Of a DNA stretch of 64,000 nt, positions 1 to 9,030 are shown piece after piece. The translations under genes were made by a program, and so were the position numbers. How positions within the stretch are numbered: position 1 is the first letter of the stretch; the number at the start of each line of letters is the position of its first letter. Origin of the DNA: Pseudomonas rhizophila (GTDB lineage Bacteria; Pseudomonadota; Gammaproteobacteria; Pseudomonadales; Pseudomonadaceae); assembly GCF_003033885.1 (NCBI RefSeq), contig NZ_CP024081.1:5639178-5703177 (forward strand). Direction: 5' to 3'. The notes beneath the pieces are model-generated. The model saw only the letters and a program-made list of their open reading frames with translations, was not told where the DNA came from and did no database searches.

Positions 1-419
1 GGCGTAGGTGTATTCAAGCCGGCACCCTGATGCCCCATCAAGGCTTCGAAGCTGCTGGGCGCCTCAGCGAACGGATTGCTGTCGGAGACTGGCAGGTTGA
101 AATCCACCCGCGCCTGGATTTCATAATCGCCAATGCGGATAACTTCGCCGTCTTGCAGCGGCTCACTGTTGCCCTTGCGCAAACGGACACCGGCCTTGAC
201 CAATTCCACACCATTAGTGCTGTTATCGGTTAAGTAATAACGCCCATCTTTGTATTGAATAACGCAATGTTTGCCGGAAACCAGGCGCTCAGGGTCCGGT
301 AATACCCAGTCATTATCGGAATTACGGCCAATTGCCATCACTCCCTGGTCCATGGACTTCTCAGAACACTGGCCCGGGGTAATCTTGTGATAACTAGTGA
401 TAGTCAAACACAGCGCCAT
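1..419 (-). CDS. tagH: FHA-domain T6SS protein TagH/Fha, N-terminal part (gene continues beyond the window)
   Basis: Reading the minus strand from the ATG at 417-419, preceded by a strong GGAGG, gives an open frame of 139 codons that runs off the window start. It contains a forkhead-associated fold: IGRNSDNDW, then LVSGKHCVIQ, then TDNSTNGV, the conserved Arg, Ser-x-x-His and Asn-Gly positions that bind phosphothreonine. In H1-type T6SS, Fha1 is the scaffold switched on by PpkA phosphorylation and lies divergent to tssA, exactly as here. The rest of the gene and the regulatory kinase/phosphatase genes would lie to the left. The family identity is clear; the exact orthologue (Fha1) is inferred from position. 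Confidence 0.85.
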   Translation of the reverse strand, partial: MALCLTITSYHKITPGQCSEKSMDQGVMAIGRNSDNDWVLPDPERLVSGKHCVIQYKDGRYYLTDNSTNGVELVKAGVRLRKGNSEPLQDGEVIRIGDYEIQARVDFNLPVSDSNPFAEAPSSFEALMGHQGAGLNTPT

Positions 420-687
420 CTTGCCTCCTTGCTGAACACTTGCGCATGCGATCGAGTGCCGGGATCTACGCCCGAACGACTCGCCGACAAACCTTTGCAA
501 CCGACTGCGAAACGGCTTTTTGCCAGCATGATTGCTGATATTAACCCGCCTGCATGACAAAAAACCTGCATCAGTGCCTGCCTTGACCTACTGGTCGCGC
601 AGGTTGTTAAGCGCCTCACAACTGTCACACAGGGGAAATAGCTTACCTTGACAAGCCATAAGTACTACACCAAAAATGCACAACTTC

Positions 688-715
688 TTGAATATACGTG
701 ATGGCACTTTAAGAT
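688..715 (+). promoter_or_regulatory. candidate sigma70-type promoter of the tssA operon
   Basis: TTGAAT at 688-693 and TAAGAT at 710-715 are separated by 16 bases, in the divergent region between tagH and tssA. Transcription from here would give a leader of about 100 bases before the tssA start. This is pattern recognition only; the 405-base divergent region (420-824) shows no other gene. Confidence 0.35.
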
Positions 716-746
716 CATTAAGCATCTAAAGAGCCATTAGCCTCAA

Positions 747-763
747 GGAACATGTGGAGTTCC
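747..763 (+). promoter_or_regulatory. candidate RsmA/RsmE binding hairpin in the tssA leader
   Basis: GGAAC at 747-751 pairs perfectly with GTTCC at 759-763 and exposes a seven-base loop, ATGTGGA, with GGA in the loop. Another GGA follows at 768-770. GGA in a hairpin loop is the recognition pattern of CsrA/RsmA proteins, and H1-type T6SS genes are known to be repressed post-transcriptionally by RsmA. Whether this site works is inferred. Confidence 0.4.
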
Positions 764-824
764 ATTCGGAACTTGCGTGTGCACTGCCCGAGTTATTCAG
801 CGGGCGATAGGGAGATCGAACGAA

Positions 825-1862
825 GTGGATGTGCCTCTGCTGCTCGCCGCCGTATCCGCGACTTCGCCGTGCGGTGAAGATTTGGAATATGACGCGGATT
901 TCTTGCGCCTGGAACGCGATTCCCAAGGTCAGCCCGAGCGCAGCATGGGCGATTCGATATTGCCTGCCGAACCCCCTGAGTGGCGCAGCATCCAGCAGCA
1001 AAGCCTGGACCTGCTGCAACGCAGCAAAGACCTGCGCATCACCCATTTCCTGCTGCAAAGTTCCCTGGCCCTGGAAGGCATACCGGGCCTGGCCCGTGTG
1101 TTGACGCTGACCAGCGAATTGCTCAAGCAGTACTGGGCCGAGCTGCATCCGCGCCTGGACGCCGAGGACGACAACGATCCCACCGTGCGCATCAACGCCC
1201 TCGCCGGCCTGACATCCGATATCACCATTGGCCTGCTGCGCGAAAGCATTCTGGCCCGCTCGCGCACCTTCGGTGCCGTGAGCCTGCGCGCCGCCGCCAA
1301 TGCCAGCGGCCTGCAAAGTTTCCCGAATGAAAGCCTCGGCGCTGAACAGCTCGCCGGAGCCCTGCTCGACAGTGATCCCGAGCAGCTGGAAATCACCCGC
1401 GCCGCCCTGTTGGAAGCCCGCAGCGCCGCCGAAGCCATCGAGCAACACGTCAGCGATCAAGTCGGTTCCGCCCAAGGCGTGGACCTTGGCCCGCTGAAGC
1501 AACCGCTCAAGATGGCCCTGCAGATTCTCGGCCAGTTCGCCCCACAGAGCGGCGACAGCGCCCTGCCCGAAGTCATCAGCAGCGGCGACGACAACACCGC
1601 GCCGGTTGAACACGCCACCGCGCCGAGCGCGGGCGCGCCACGCAGCACCGCCCCTGGCGAAATCAACAGCCGCGACGACGTGCTGCGCAGCCTGGACCGG
1701 ATTCTCGCGTACTACGCCCGTCAAGAGCCCTCCAGCCCCCTGCCGGTGCTGTTGAATCGGGCCAAGATTCTGGTGAACGCCGACTTTGCGACCATCGTGC
1801 GCAACCTGATTCCCGACGGCATGAGTCAATTTGAAAACCTGCGCGGCCCAGACAGCGAATAA
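825..1862 (+). CDS. tssA: type VI secretion protein TssA (ImpA family)
   Basis: The product, 345 residues from a GTG start, has an N-terminal ImpA domain beginning MDVPLLLAAVSATSPCGEDL, with the conserved P-C-G-E-D motif. The length is close to that of H1-type TssA (about 344). TssA nucleates and caps the growing contractile sheath at the baseplate. I chose the GTG at 825 because a GGGAG precedes it by about ten bases and family similarity begins there; the frame is open to 777. It is the first gene of the tssABC-hcp run. A linker rich in Ala, Pro and Asp lies near residues 250-285, ahead of the C-terminal domain. Confidence 0.92.
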   Translation: MDVPLLLAAVSATSPCGEDLEYDADFLRLERDSQGQPERSMGDSILPAEPPEWRSIQQQSLDLLQRSKDLRITHFLLQSSLALEGIPGLARVLTLTSELLKQYWAELHPRLDAEDDNDPTVRINALAGLTSDITIGLLRESILARSRTFGAVSLRAAANASGLQSFPNESLGAEQLAGALLDSDPEQLEITRAALLEARSAAEAIEQHVSDQVGSAQGVDLGPLKQPLKMALQILGQFAPQSGDSALPEVISSGDDNTAPVEHATAPSAGAPRSTAPGEINSRDDVLRSLDRILAYYARQEPSSPLPVLLNRAKILVNADFATIVRNLIPDGMSQFENLRGPDSE

Positions 1863-1942
1863 AAGCGAACGGATCACGCAGTCACGTCACCGGCACCCCC
1901 GATGACGCCAACACCGTCGCTCAAGCGACCAGGAGCAGCAAC

Positions 1943-2458
1943 GTGGCGAAGCAAAGTTCTCAGAAATTCATCGCGCGCAACCGTGCGCCTCGAGTGCAGA
2001 TCGAGTACGACGTCGAGCTCTACGGCGCCGAGAAAAAGGTCCAGTTGCCCTTTGTCATGGGGGTGATGGCGGACCTGGCCGGCAAGCCCGCCGAGCCTCT
2101 GGCACCTGTGGCCGATCGCAAATTCCTTGAAATCGATGTCGACAATTTCGACTCGCGCCTCAAGGCCATGCAGCCTCGCGTGGCGTTCCATGTTCCCAAC
2201 GAACTGACCGGCGAAGGCAACCTGAGCCTGGACCTGACCTTCGAAAGCATGGACGACTTCAGCCCGGCGGCCGTGGCCCGCAAGGTCGACTCGCTGAACA
2301 AGCTGCTCGAAGCGCGCACCCAACTGGCCAACCTGCTGACCTACATGGACGGCAAGACTGGCGCCGAAGAAATCATCATGAAAGCGATCAAGGACCCTGC
2401 CCTGTTGCAGGCCCTGGCCAGCGCGCCCAAGCCCGCCGACAACGAGCCCAAGGCTTAA
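1943..2458 (+). CDS. tssB: T6SS contractile sheath small subunit TssB
   Basis: A 171-residue protein matching TssB/VipA: an N-terminal SQKFIARNRAPRVQIEYDVE stretch, LPFVMGVMADLAG, and a C-terminal helical region. TssB and TssC co-assemble into the helical sheath whose contraction drives the Hcp tube. The start is GTG with AGGAG seven bases upstream. The tssC gene follows ten bases after the stop. The length is normal for the family and no defect is seen. Confidence 0.96.
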   Translation: MAKQSSQKFIARNRAPRVQIEYDVELYGAEKKVQLPFVMGVMADLAGKPAEPLAPVADRKFLEIDVDNFDSRLKAMQPRVAFHVPNELTGEGNLSLDLTFESMDDFSPAAVARKVDSLNKLLEARTQLANLLTYMDGKTGAEEIIMKAIKDPALLQALASAPKPADNEPKA

Positions 2459-2473
2459 TCAGGACGAATGATC

Positions 2474-3970
2474 ATGAACGAATCAGCACGTGAAAATCAG
2501 TCCCAGGCCCTGGGCACCACCGAAGTACCCAGCGAGTTCGCCTCGCTGCTGATGCAAGAATTCAAGCCCAAGACCGAGCGCGCTCGCGAAGCCGTCGAAA
2601 CCGCCGTGCGCACGCTGGCCGAGCAGGCCCTGGCGCAGACTGACCTGGTGTCCAACGACGCCATCAAGTCGATCGAATCAATCATCGCCGCCATCGACGC
2701 CAAGCTCACCGCCCAGGTCAACCAGGTCATCCACCACCCCGACTTCCAGCAGCTGGAAAGCGCCTGGCGTGGCCTGCACTACCTGGTCAACAACACCGAG
2801 AGTGACGAGCAGCTCAAGATCCGCGTGCTCAACATCTCCAAGACCGACCTGCACAAGACCCTGAAGAAATTCAAGGGCACCGCGTGGGACCAGAGCCCGA
2901 TCTTCAAGAAGATGTACGAAGAAGAATACGGCCAGTTCGGCGGTGAACCGTACGGTTGCCTGGTGGGCGACTACTACTTCGACCAGTCGCCACCGGACGT
3001 GGAGCTGCTGGGCGAGCTGTCGAAGGTCTGCGCCGCCATGCACTCGCCGTTCATTGCCGCCGCATCGCCGACCGTGATGGGCATGGGCTCGTGGCAGGAA
3101 CTGTCGAACCCGCGCGACCTGACCAAGATCTTCACCACGCCGGAATATGCCGGCTGGCGTTCGCTGCGTGAATCGGAAGACTCGCGTTACATCGGCCTGA
3201 CCATGCCGCGTTTCCTGGCGCGCCTGCCGTACGGCGCCAAGACCGACCCGGTGGAAGCCTTCGCCTTCGAAGAAAACACCGACGGCGCCGACAGCTCCAA
3301 GTACACCTGGGCCAACGCCGCTTATGCGATGGCGGTGAACATCAACCGTTCGTTCAAACACTTCGGCTGGTGCTCGCGCATCCGTGGCGTGGAATCCGGC
3401 GGTGAAGTGGAAAACCTGCCAGCCCACACCTTCCCTACCGATGACGGTGGCGTGGACATGAAGTGCCCGACCGAAATCGCCATTTCGGACCGCCGTGAAG
3501 CGGAGCTGGCGAAGAACGGTTTCATGCCGCTGCTGCACAAGAAAAACACCGACTTCGCCGCGTTCATCGGCGCCCAGTCGTTGCAGAAACCGGCCGAATA
3601 CGACGACCCGGACGCCACCGCCAACGCCAACCTGGCCGCGCGCCTGCCGTACCTGTTCGCCACCTGCCGTTTCGCCCATTACCTCAAGTGCATCGTGCGC
3701 GACAAGATCGGCTCCTTCAAAGAGAAGGACGAGATGCAGCGCTGGTTGCAGGACTGGATCCTCAACTACGTCGACGGTGACCCGGCGCACTCCACCGAGA
3801 CCACCAAGGCCCAGCACCCACTGGCCGCCGCCGAGGTCATCGTCGAGGAGGTCGAAGGCAACCCGGGGTACTACAACTCCAAGTTCTACCTGCGCCCGCA
3901 CTATCAGCTCGAAGGGCTGACTGTGTCGCTGCGCCTGGTATCGAAACTGCCTTCGGCCAAGGGTGCGTAA
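2474..3970 (+). CDS. tssC: T6SS contractile sheath large subunit TssC
   Basis: The protein has 498 residues from the second of two nearby ATGs. The first ATG, at 2468, sits only three bases from the AGGA ribosome site, so the one at 2474 is preferred. It shows the VipB/TssC core (FQQLESAWRGLHYLVNNTE, YGCLVGDYYFD, and the CKFYLRPHYQLEGL-like C-terminus), as expected for the sheath subunit that ClpV recycles. It follows tssB closely, and the pair is presumably co-translated. A REPIN separates it from hcp. Confidence 0.96.
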   Translation: MNESARENQSQALGTTEVPSEFASLLMQEFKPKTERAREAVETAVRTLAEQALAQTDLVSNDAIKSIESIIAAIDAKLTAQVNQVIHHPDFQQLESAWRGLHYLVNNTESDEQLKIRVLNISKTDLHKTLKKFKGTAWDQSPIFKKMYEEEYGQFGGEPYGCLVGDYYFDQSPPDVELLGELSKVCAAMHSPFIAAASPTVMGMGSWQELSNPRDLTKIFTTPEYAGWRSLRESEDSRYIGLTMPRFLARLPYGAKTDPVEAFAFEENTDGADSSKYTWANAAYAMAVNINRSFKHFGWCSRIRGVESGGEVENLPAHTFPTDDGGVDMKCPTEIAISDRREAELAKNGFMPLLHKKNTDFAAFIGAQSLQKPAEYDDPDATANANLAARLPYLFATCRFAHYLKCIVRDKIGSFKEKDEMQRWLQDWILNYVDGDPAHSTETTKAQHPLAAAEVIVEEVEGNPGYYNSKFYLRPHYQLEGLTVSLRLVSKLPSAKGA

Positions 3971-3998
3971 AAACCTGCTGAACGGTACGCGGTAAACA

Positions 3999-4088
3999 TG
4001 TGGGAGCGAGCCTGCTCGCGATAGCGGTGGATCCGTCGCCACCTGCGTTGCCTGACACGCCGTCATCGCGAGCAGGCTCGCTCCCACA
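3999..4088. repeat. REPIN (inverted pair of REP palindromes)
   Basis: TGTGGGAGCGAGCCTGCTCG at 3999 is mirrored by CGAGCAGGCTCGCTCCCACA ending at 4088. This is the dispersed palindrome family found throughout this window. It lies between tssC and hcp and could form a large cruciform or RNA hairpin that uncouples the levels of the two transcripts. Confidence 0.9.
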
Positions 4089-4195
4089 GGGGATCTTCAG
4101 TGGGTTAGAGATCGCCTTCGTAGCGTTCAGCAGAACAGATTTCGCAAGGTCGGCGTCAATCAAACAATGTGGTAGAGACCACACAGGGAGAAAAC

Positions 4196-4684
4196 ATGGC
4201 TGTTGATATTTTCATCAAGATCGGCGACATCAAGGGCGAGTCCATGGACAAGGCCCACAAGGACGAGATCGATGTCCTGAACTGGAGCTGGGGCATGTCC
4301 CAGTCCGGCAACATGCACGTGGGCAGTGGCGGTGGCGCGGGCAAGGTCAACGTGCAGGACCTGTCGCTGACCAAGTTCGTCGACAAGGCATCGCCCAACC
4401 TGATGATGCATTGCGCCAGCGGCAAGCACATCGACAAGGTCAAGCTGACCGTGCGCAAGGCCGGTGGTGAAAGCCAGGTCGAGTACATGATCATCAATCT
4501 TGAAGAAGTGCTGATCACGTCCCTGAGCACCGGTGGCTCGGGCAACGATGATCGCCTGACCGAAAACGTCACCCTGAACTTCGCCAAGGTGATGGTCGAC
4601 TATCAGCCGCAAAAAGCCGACGGCACCAAGGAAGGCGGTCCGGTCAAGTTCGGCTGGAACATCCGTCAGAACGTCAAGGTGTGA
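4196..4684 (+). CDS. hcp: T6SS tube protein Hcp (TssD)
   Basis: A 162-residue Hcp, the same length as P. aeruginosa Hcp1. It begins MAVDIFIKIGDIKGES and ends in the beta-strand region GGPVKFGWNIRQNVKV. Hcp hexamers stack into the secreted inner tube and chaperone small effectors in their lumen, which fits the amidase effector gene directly downstream. The ATG has AGGGAG six bases upstream. The frame extends back to 4169 but without conserved sequence. A terminator hairpin follows the stop. Confidence 0.97.
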   Translation: MAVDIFIKIGDIKGESMDKAHKDEIDVLNWSWGMSQSGNMHVGSGGGAGKVNVQDLSLTKFVDKASPNLMMHCASGKHIDKVKLTVRKAGGESQVEYMIINLEEVLITSLSTGGSGNDDRLTENVTLNFAKVMVDYQPQKADGTKEGGPVKFGWNIRQNVKV

Positions 4685-4690
4685 TCGAAC

Positions 4691-4724
4691 ACGCCCCCGG
4701 TGCCAGGCGCCGGGGGTGTTTGGT
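4691..4724 (+). terminator. rho-independent terminator after hcp
   Basis: ACGCCCCCGG at 4691-4700 pairs with CCGGGGGTGT at 4710-4719 (one G-T pair) and is followed by a short T-rich stretch. It may be a partial terminator that keeps hcp transcript levels above those of downstream genes. Confidence 0.7.
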
Positions 4725-4765
4725 GCTTGCTCGAATCCAATCCTTTCCCACCCGGTATCTGAGTC

Positions 4766-5215
4766 ATGGCCAAGCCTTCGTTTATCAATTTGTGGAACAG
4801 CTATCCGCCCTACCCGTCCGCCAGTCCGGCTTGCGACGGTCCCTATGTCAACCAGTGCGCTATTCGTATGAGCATCGCCTTGTGCGGAGAAAAGACCTTA
4901 CCGGTCAACTCATCGACTTATACGCTGGATCCCAAATGCGCCCATGGACATGCCCGCGGCGCGGAGTCATTGGCCAACTGGCTATGGAGGAAGAACCGCC
5001 TAGGCCCACCGAAGGTCTACACCACCAGCGTGGCAGACCGCACAACACTGATGGGCAAAACCGGAATCATCTTCTTCAAAGACTGCTACCAACAGAACAG
5101 CGACACTGCCGGTCGACCTACTGGTGATCACATCGACCTGTGGAACCGTGGCCTGACCAAGAGCGGTGATCTGTTCTCAAGATCCAAGGCCATCTGGTTC
5201 TGGGAGCTTTCGTGA
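4766..5215 (+). CDS. tae4: T6SS amidase effector of the Tae4 family
   Basis: A 149-residue protein with no signal peptide. It carries the Tae4 signature: the catalytic Cys in NQCAIRMS (Cys31) and the His in GDHIDLWN (His122, with Asp124). Tae4 enzymes cleave the D-Glu-mDAP bond in the peptidoglycan stem of competing cells after Hcp-mediated delivery. It sits between hcp and tssE, where P. aeruginosa H1-T6SS has tagJ. Extra cysteines (23, 40, 58, 107) could form disulfides in the periplasm of the target cell. The next gene starts at its stop codon and is the obvious immunity candidate. Confidence 0.88.
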   Translation: MAKPSFINLWNSYPPYPSASPACDGPYVNQCAIRMSIALCGEKTLPVNSSTYTLDPKCAHGHARGAESLANWLWRKNRLGPPKVYTTSVADRTTLMGKTGIIFFKDCYQQNSDTAGRPTGDHIDLWNRGLTKSGDLFSRSKAIWFWELS

Positions 5216-5652
5216 TGCGCAGCCCTTTGTTTCTTTCGGCGCTGGCGGCAAGCCTCGTCAGTCTAAGCGCGTGCGCCGGGCAGGAAACAGTCGCTCCGGC
5301 AGCCCTGACGCAAGCAGTTTTCGTCGGACATCCGGTGAGCCTGATCGACGTTCAAGGTCGCTGCACGCTCGTTAAACCTGACCAGAGCCACCTGACGCTC
5401 GATATGGAATGGCCTTGCCAGTTCAGCCTGGGCCCGGACAAGCAACTGCGTGTGGAGACCTTCAACCAAGTGCCGATTTTCTTGGTCGAACGCAGCGAAC
5501 ACATGCCCGCTCCCAGCCGCGATTGCTTGACCAAAATTCAAGCAGTACGCCTGGTCAAGGAAACATTGGAGGTCTCGGATGTGAGCCAATTCGCCTCCTG
5601 CGGCCCTGGCCAATGGGATCAAAAAATGTATACGGCGCTCTTTCGGTGGTAA
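5215..5652 (+). CDS. putative periplasmic lipoprotein, likely immunity protein for the Tae4 effector
   Basis: The start overlaps the effector stop in a TGATG, and a GTG at 5212 is an in-frame alternative. The product (145 residues) has a lipoprotein signal peptide with lipobox LSAC at residues 17-20, then a domain with four further cysteines that could form two disulfides. An envelope-anchored location suits protection against a periplasmic peptidoglycan amidase. I do not see convincing similarity to the classical Tai4 family, so the immunity role rests on position, coupling and export signal. It overlaps the likely tssE start by seven bases. Confidence 0.7.
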   Translation: MRSPLFLSALAASLVSLSACAGQETVAPAALTQAVFVGHPVSLIDVQGRCTLVKPDQSHLTLDMEWPCQFSLGPDKQLRVETFNQVPIFLVERSEHMPAPSRDCLTKIQAVRLVKETLEVSDVSQFASCGPGQWDQKMYTALFRW

Positions 5653-6158
5653 CCGAAATCGCCACCCGCGATCGCCTGCAACCGTCCCTGTTGGACCGGT
5701 TGACCGACGACGATCCGAGCAACCCCAAGGAAAGCGCCGACAAGCGCGTGTTGTCGCTCACCCAGTTGAAAGCCTCGGTGCTGCGTGACCTGGCGTGGTT
5801 GCTCAACACCACATCGTTGCTCGATACCGACGCCACGCTGCACACCCCGGCAGGCACGTCTGTGGTCAATTTCGGGTTGCCGGCGCTGGCCGGCAACAGC
5901 GCATCGAACGTCGACCTTCCGGCCTTGGAAGCGTTGATCCACCAAGCCATCGCCACGTTCGAACCGCGCATCTTGCGCCACACCCTGAGGGTGCGAGCCC
6001 GAGCAACCGCCGAGATGAACCACAACGCCTTGAGTTTCGAGATCGAGGGTGACCTCTGGGCGCAGCCCGTGCCGCTGCGCCTGATGCTGCAAACCGACCT
6101 GGACCTGGAAACCGGCCACGTGCGCGTGGTCCAAGCCGACCAGCGGAGACGCCCATGA
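5646..6158 (+). CDS. tssE: T6SS baseplate protein TssE (gp25-like)
   Basis: TssE is the gp25-like wedge protein of the baseplate; here [18 protein letters not shown] is followed by the GPW/gp25 domain. From the GTG at 5646 the product has 170 residues, the usual length. An ATG at 5613 would give 181 residues, but family similarity begins near the GTG. No good ribosome site is visible at either, so translation is probably coupled to the overlapping upstream gene. Its stop overlaps the tssF start by four bases (ATGA). Confidence 0.88.
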   Translation: MVTEIATRDRLQPSLLDRLTDDDPSNPKESADKRVLSLTQLKASVLRDLAWLLNTTSLLDTDATLHTPAGTSVVNFGLPALAGNSASNVDLPALEALIHQAIATFEPRILRHTLRVRARATAEMNHNALSFEIEGDLWAQPVPLRLMLQTDLDLETGHVRVVQADQRRRP

Positions 6159-8014
6159 ATCCGCGCCTGCTGGAGCTGTACAACCAGGAACTGCACCACG
6201 TGCGCGAAAGCGCGGCGGAGTTCGCCAAGGAATACCCCAAGATCGCCAGTCGGCTGACGCTGTCCGGGATGGACTGCGCCGACCCGTACGTCGAACGTTT
6301 GCTGGAAGGCTTCGCCTACCTGACGGCGCGGGTGCAGCTCAAGCTCGATGCCGAGTACCCGACCTTCACCCATAACCTGCTGGAAATCGCCTATCCCCAC
6401 TATCTGGCGCCCACGCCGTCGATGACCGTGGTGCAACTGCAGACCGACCCCGATGAGGGCTCGCTGAGCGGCGGCTTTGCGCTACCCCGGGACACCGTCC
6501 TGCGCGCCGCCCTGGGGCGTGAGACCCAGACCTGCTGCGAGTACCGCACCGCCCACGCGGTGACGCTGTGGCCGTTGCAGGTCAGCCAGGCCGAGTACTT
6601 CGGCAACCCGTCCGCCGTGCTCGGACGCCTGGCCGCCAGCGAACCGAAGGCCAAGGCCGGCCTGCGCCTGACCCTGCGTACGGGCGCCGAACTGCCGTTC
6701 AACAGCCTGCCCCTGGACAACCTGCCGCTGTACCTCAGCGGTGCCGACGAACAGCCCTTCCGTCTCTACGAACAACTGCTGAGCAATGCTTGCGCGGTGT
6801 TCGCCCGCAAGCCCGGCGGCGATTGGGTTGAACGCTTGCCTCAGGACGCGCTGTGCTCGCGGGGTTTCGACGATGCCGATGCCGCGCTGCCCGTGGTCTC
6901 GCGCGCCTTCCAGGGCTATCGCCTGTTGCAGGAATACTTCGCCCTGCCCCATCGGTTCCTGTTCGTCGACTTCACCCAATTGAGCCGCGCGGTCAAGCGC
7001 TGCGACGGTCAGGAGCTGGAGCTGATCGTGCTGTTCGACCGGCACGACCCGAGCCTGGAGGGCAGCGTCGGCGCCGCGCAGTTCCTGCCGTTCTGCACCC
7101 CGGCGATCAACCTGTTTCCCAAGCGCCTGGATCGCATCCACCTCTCGGAGCGGGTCAACGAACATCACGTCATCGCCGACCGCACCCGACCGATGGATTT
7201 CGAAGTGCATTCGCTGACCGGCCTCACCGGCCACGGCACCGGGCCGGAGCAGCCGTTCCTGCCGTTCTATGCCGTGCGCGATCCGTCCCGTTATGGCCGC
7301 GACCAGGCCTATTACACAATACGGCGTGAGCCACGAGTATTGTCCAGCGACCAACGACGCAACGGCCCGCGCTCGACCTACGTGGGCAGCGAAACCTTCG
7401 TCAGCCTGGTGGACAGCCAGCAGGCGCCCTATCGCCACGACCTGCGCCAACTGGGCGTGACGGCGCTGTGCACCAACCGCGACCTACCGCTGTTCATGAG
7501 TGTGGGCAACGGCAAGACTGATTTCACGTTGGCCGACAGCGCGCCCGTCGGCGCGATTCGTTGCGCCGCCGGCCCCAGTCGACCACGGGCCAGCCATGCC
7601 CACGACGCCAAGGCCTGGCGTTTGATCAGCCAGCTCTCGCTCAATTACCTGTCCCTGAGCGAGCAAGGCCAGGGCGCCGCCGCCCTGCGCGAACTGCTGC
7701 GCCTGTACGGCGACAGCAACGATGCGGCGGTGCAGTTGCAGATCGAAGGCCTGCGCGAAGTCAGCAGCAAGGCCTGCACCCGACGCCTGCCGATGCCCGG
7801 CCCGATCGTGTTTGGTCGGGGCCTGGAAATCACCCTGGAATTCGATGAAAACGCGTTTCGCGGCACCGGGGTGTTTTTGCTCGGCGCGGTGTTCGAGCGC
7901 TTCCTGGCACGCTACGTGTCGATCAACAGTTTTACCGAGACGGTGATCCGTACCACCGAACGCGGCGAGATCATGCGATGGAAAGCCAAGCCCGGACGTC
8001 GTCCGACCCTTTGA
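6155..8014 (+). CDS. tssF: T6SS baseplate protein TssF
   Basis: A 619-residue TssF (VasA/ImpG family), beginning [18 protein letters not shown] with the conserved [12 protein letters not shown] segment. It forms the baseplate wedge with TssG, TssE and TssK around the VgrG spike. The gene overlaps tssE by 4 bases and tssG by 37 bases, which suggests translational coupling within tssEFG. The length is typical and no frameshift is seen. Confidence 0.95.
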   Translation: MNPRLLELYNQELHHVRESAAEFAKEYPKIASRLTLSGMDCADPYVERLLEGFAYLTARVQLKLDAEYPTFTHNLLEIAYPHYLAPTPSMTVVQLQTDPDEGSLSGGFALPRDTVLRAALGRETQTCCEYRTAHAVTLWPLQVSQAEYFGNPSAVLGRLAASEPKAKAGLRLTLRTGAELPFNSLPLDNLPLYLSGADEQPFRLYEQLLSNACAVFARKPGGDWVERLPQDALCSRGFDDADAALPVVSRAFQGYRLLQEYFALPHRFLFVDFTQLSRAVKRCDGQELELIVLFDRHDPSLEGSVGAAQFLPFCTPAINLFPKRLDRIHLSERVNEHHVIADRTRPMDFEVHSLTGLTGHGTGPEQPFLPFYAVRDPSRYGRDQAYYTIRREPRVLSSDQRRNGPRSTYVGSETFVSLVDSQQAPYRHDLRQLGVTALCTNRDLPLFMSVGNGKTDFTLADSAPVGAIRCAAGPSRPRASHAHDAKAWRLISQLSLNYLSLSEQGQGAAALRELLRLYGDSNDAAVQLQIEGLREVSSKACTRRLPMPGPIVFGRGLEITLEFDENAFRGTGVFLLGAVFERFLARYVSINSFTETVIRTTERGEIMRWKAKPGRRPTL

Positions 8015-9030
8015 GTACCCTGGACGCGATGCACCAGGAGCCCTGGGAATACGACTTCTTCCAGGCCTTGCGCCGTATCGAGTGCGAATCCCCCGAGCTG
8101 CCGCGCCTGGGCCATTCATTGCGCCTGGCCGACGACCCGCTGCGCCTGGGGCAACAGGCCGAATGCACCTTCGCCCCGGCGACCCTGGCCTCGGTGCAAC
8201 CGGGCCTCGACGGTGCGCCGGCACGCCTGGAGCAGTTCTTCTTCGGCCTCGGCGGCCCCAACGGCCCGCTGCCGCTGCACATCACCGAATACGTGCGCGA
8301 ACGTCAGCGCAACAACGCCGACAGCACCAGCAAACGGTTCCTGGATGTGTTCCACCATCGCCTGCTCAGCCTGTTCTACCGGGCCTGGGCCGAAGCGCGG
8401 CCAACGGTCAGCCATGATCGCCCGGACGATGACTACTGGTCGGCGCGCCTGGCCGCCCTCAGTGGTCGGGGCATGCCGAGCCTGCTCAAGCAGGGGCTGA
8501 TCCCCGACACGGCGAAGCTGCATTACAGCGGCCACTTGTCGGCGCAAACCCGCTACCCGGACGGCCTGAAGGCCATCATCAGCGAGTACTTCGGCCTGCC
8601 GGTGGAGATCGAAGAATACGTCGGCCAATGGCTGGAACTGCCAGAACGCAGCCGCGTGGGCGTCAGCGCCCATCAGTTGGGCGTGGACTTTTGCCTGGGC
8701 CGCTACGTGTGGGATCGCCAGCACAAATTCCGCATTCGCCTGGGGCCACTCAAGCTCGATGACTACATGGGCATGTTGCCCGGCAGCCAACCCTTCAACG
8801 AGCTGGTGGCCTGGGTCGCCGAATACCTGGGCCATGAACTGGACTGGGACCTGAACCTGATCCTGGAACAACCCGAAGTACCGGCGCTGCAACTCAACGG
8901 TAGTTTGCGCCTGGGGTTCAACACCTGGTTGGGACGCCCCGAAACAGATGCCAAGGATTTAATACTGGCCCGGCATTACGCCGAACAGGCCAACACCTCA
9001 CAGACCTCAAGGAGCCATGAGCATGGGTGA
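7978..9030 (+). CDS. tssG: T6SS baseplate protein TssG
   Basis: A 350-residue TssG (VasB/ImpH family), recognised by WEYDFFQALRRIE near the N-terminus and by LGGPNGPLPLHITEY with the typical Gly-Pro-Leu-Pro motif. Two TssF and one TssG make each baseplate wedge core. The gene begins inside the end of tssF (37-base overlap) and ends inside the start region of clpV. Confidence 0.95.
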   Translation: MESQARTSSDPLSTLDAMHQEPWEYDFFQALRRIECESPELPRLGHSLRLADDPLRLGQQAECTFAPATLASVQPGLDGAPARLEQFFFGLGGPNGPLPLHITEYVRERQRNNADSTSKRFLDVFHHRLLSLFYRAWAEARPTVSHDRPDDDYWSARLAALSGRGMPSLLKQGLIPDTAKLHYSGHLSAQTRYPDGLKAIISEYFGLPVEIEEYVGQWLELPERSRVGVSAHQLGVDFCLGRYVWDRQHKFRIRLGPLKLDDYMGMLPGSQPFNELVAWVAEYLGHELDWDLNLILEQPEVPALQLNGSLRLGFNTWLGRPETDAKDLILARHYAEQANTSQTSRSHEHG

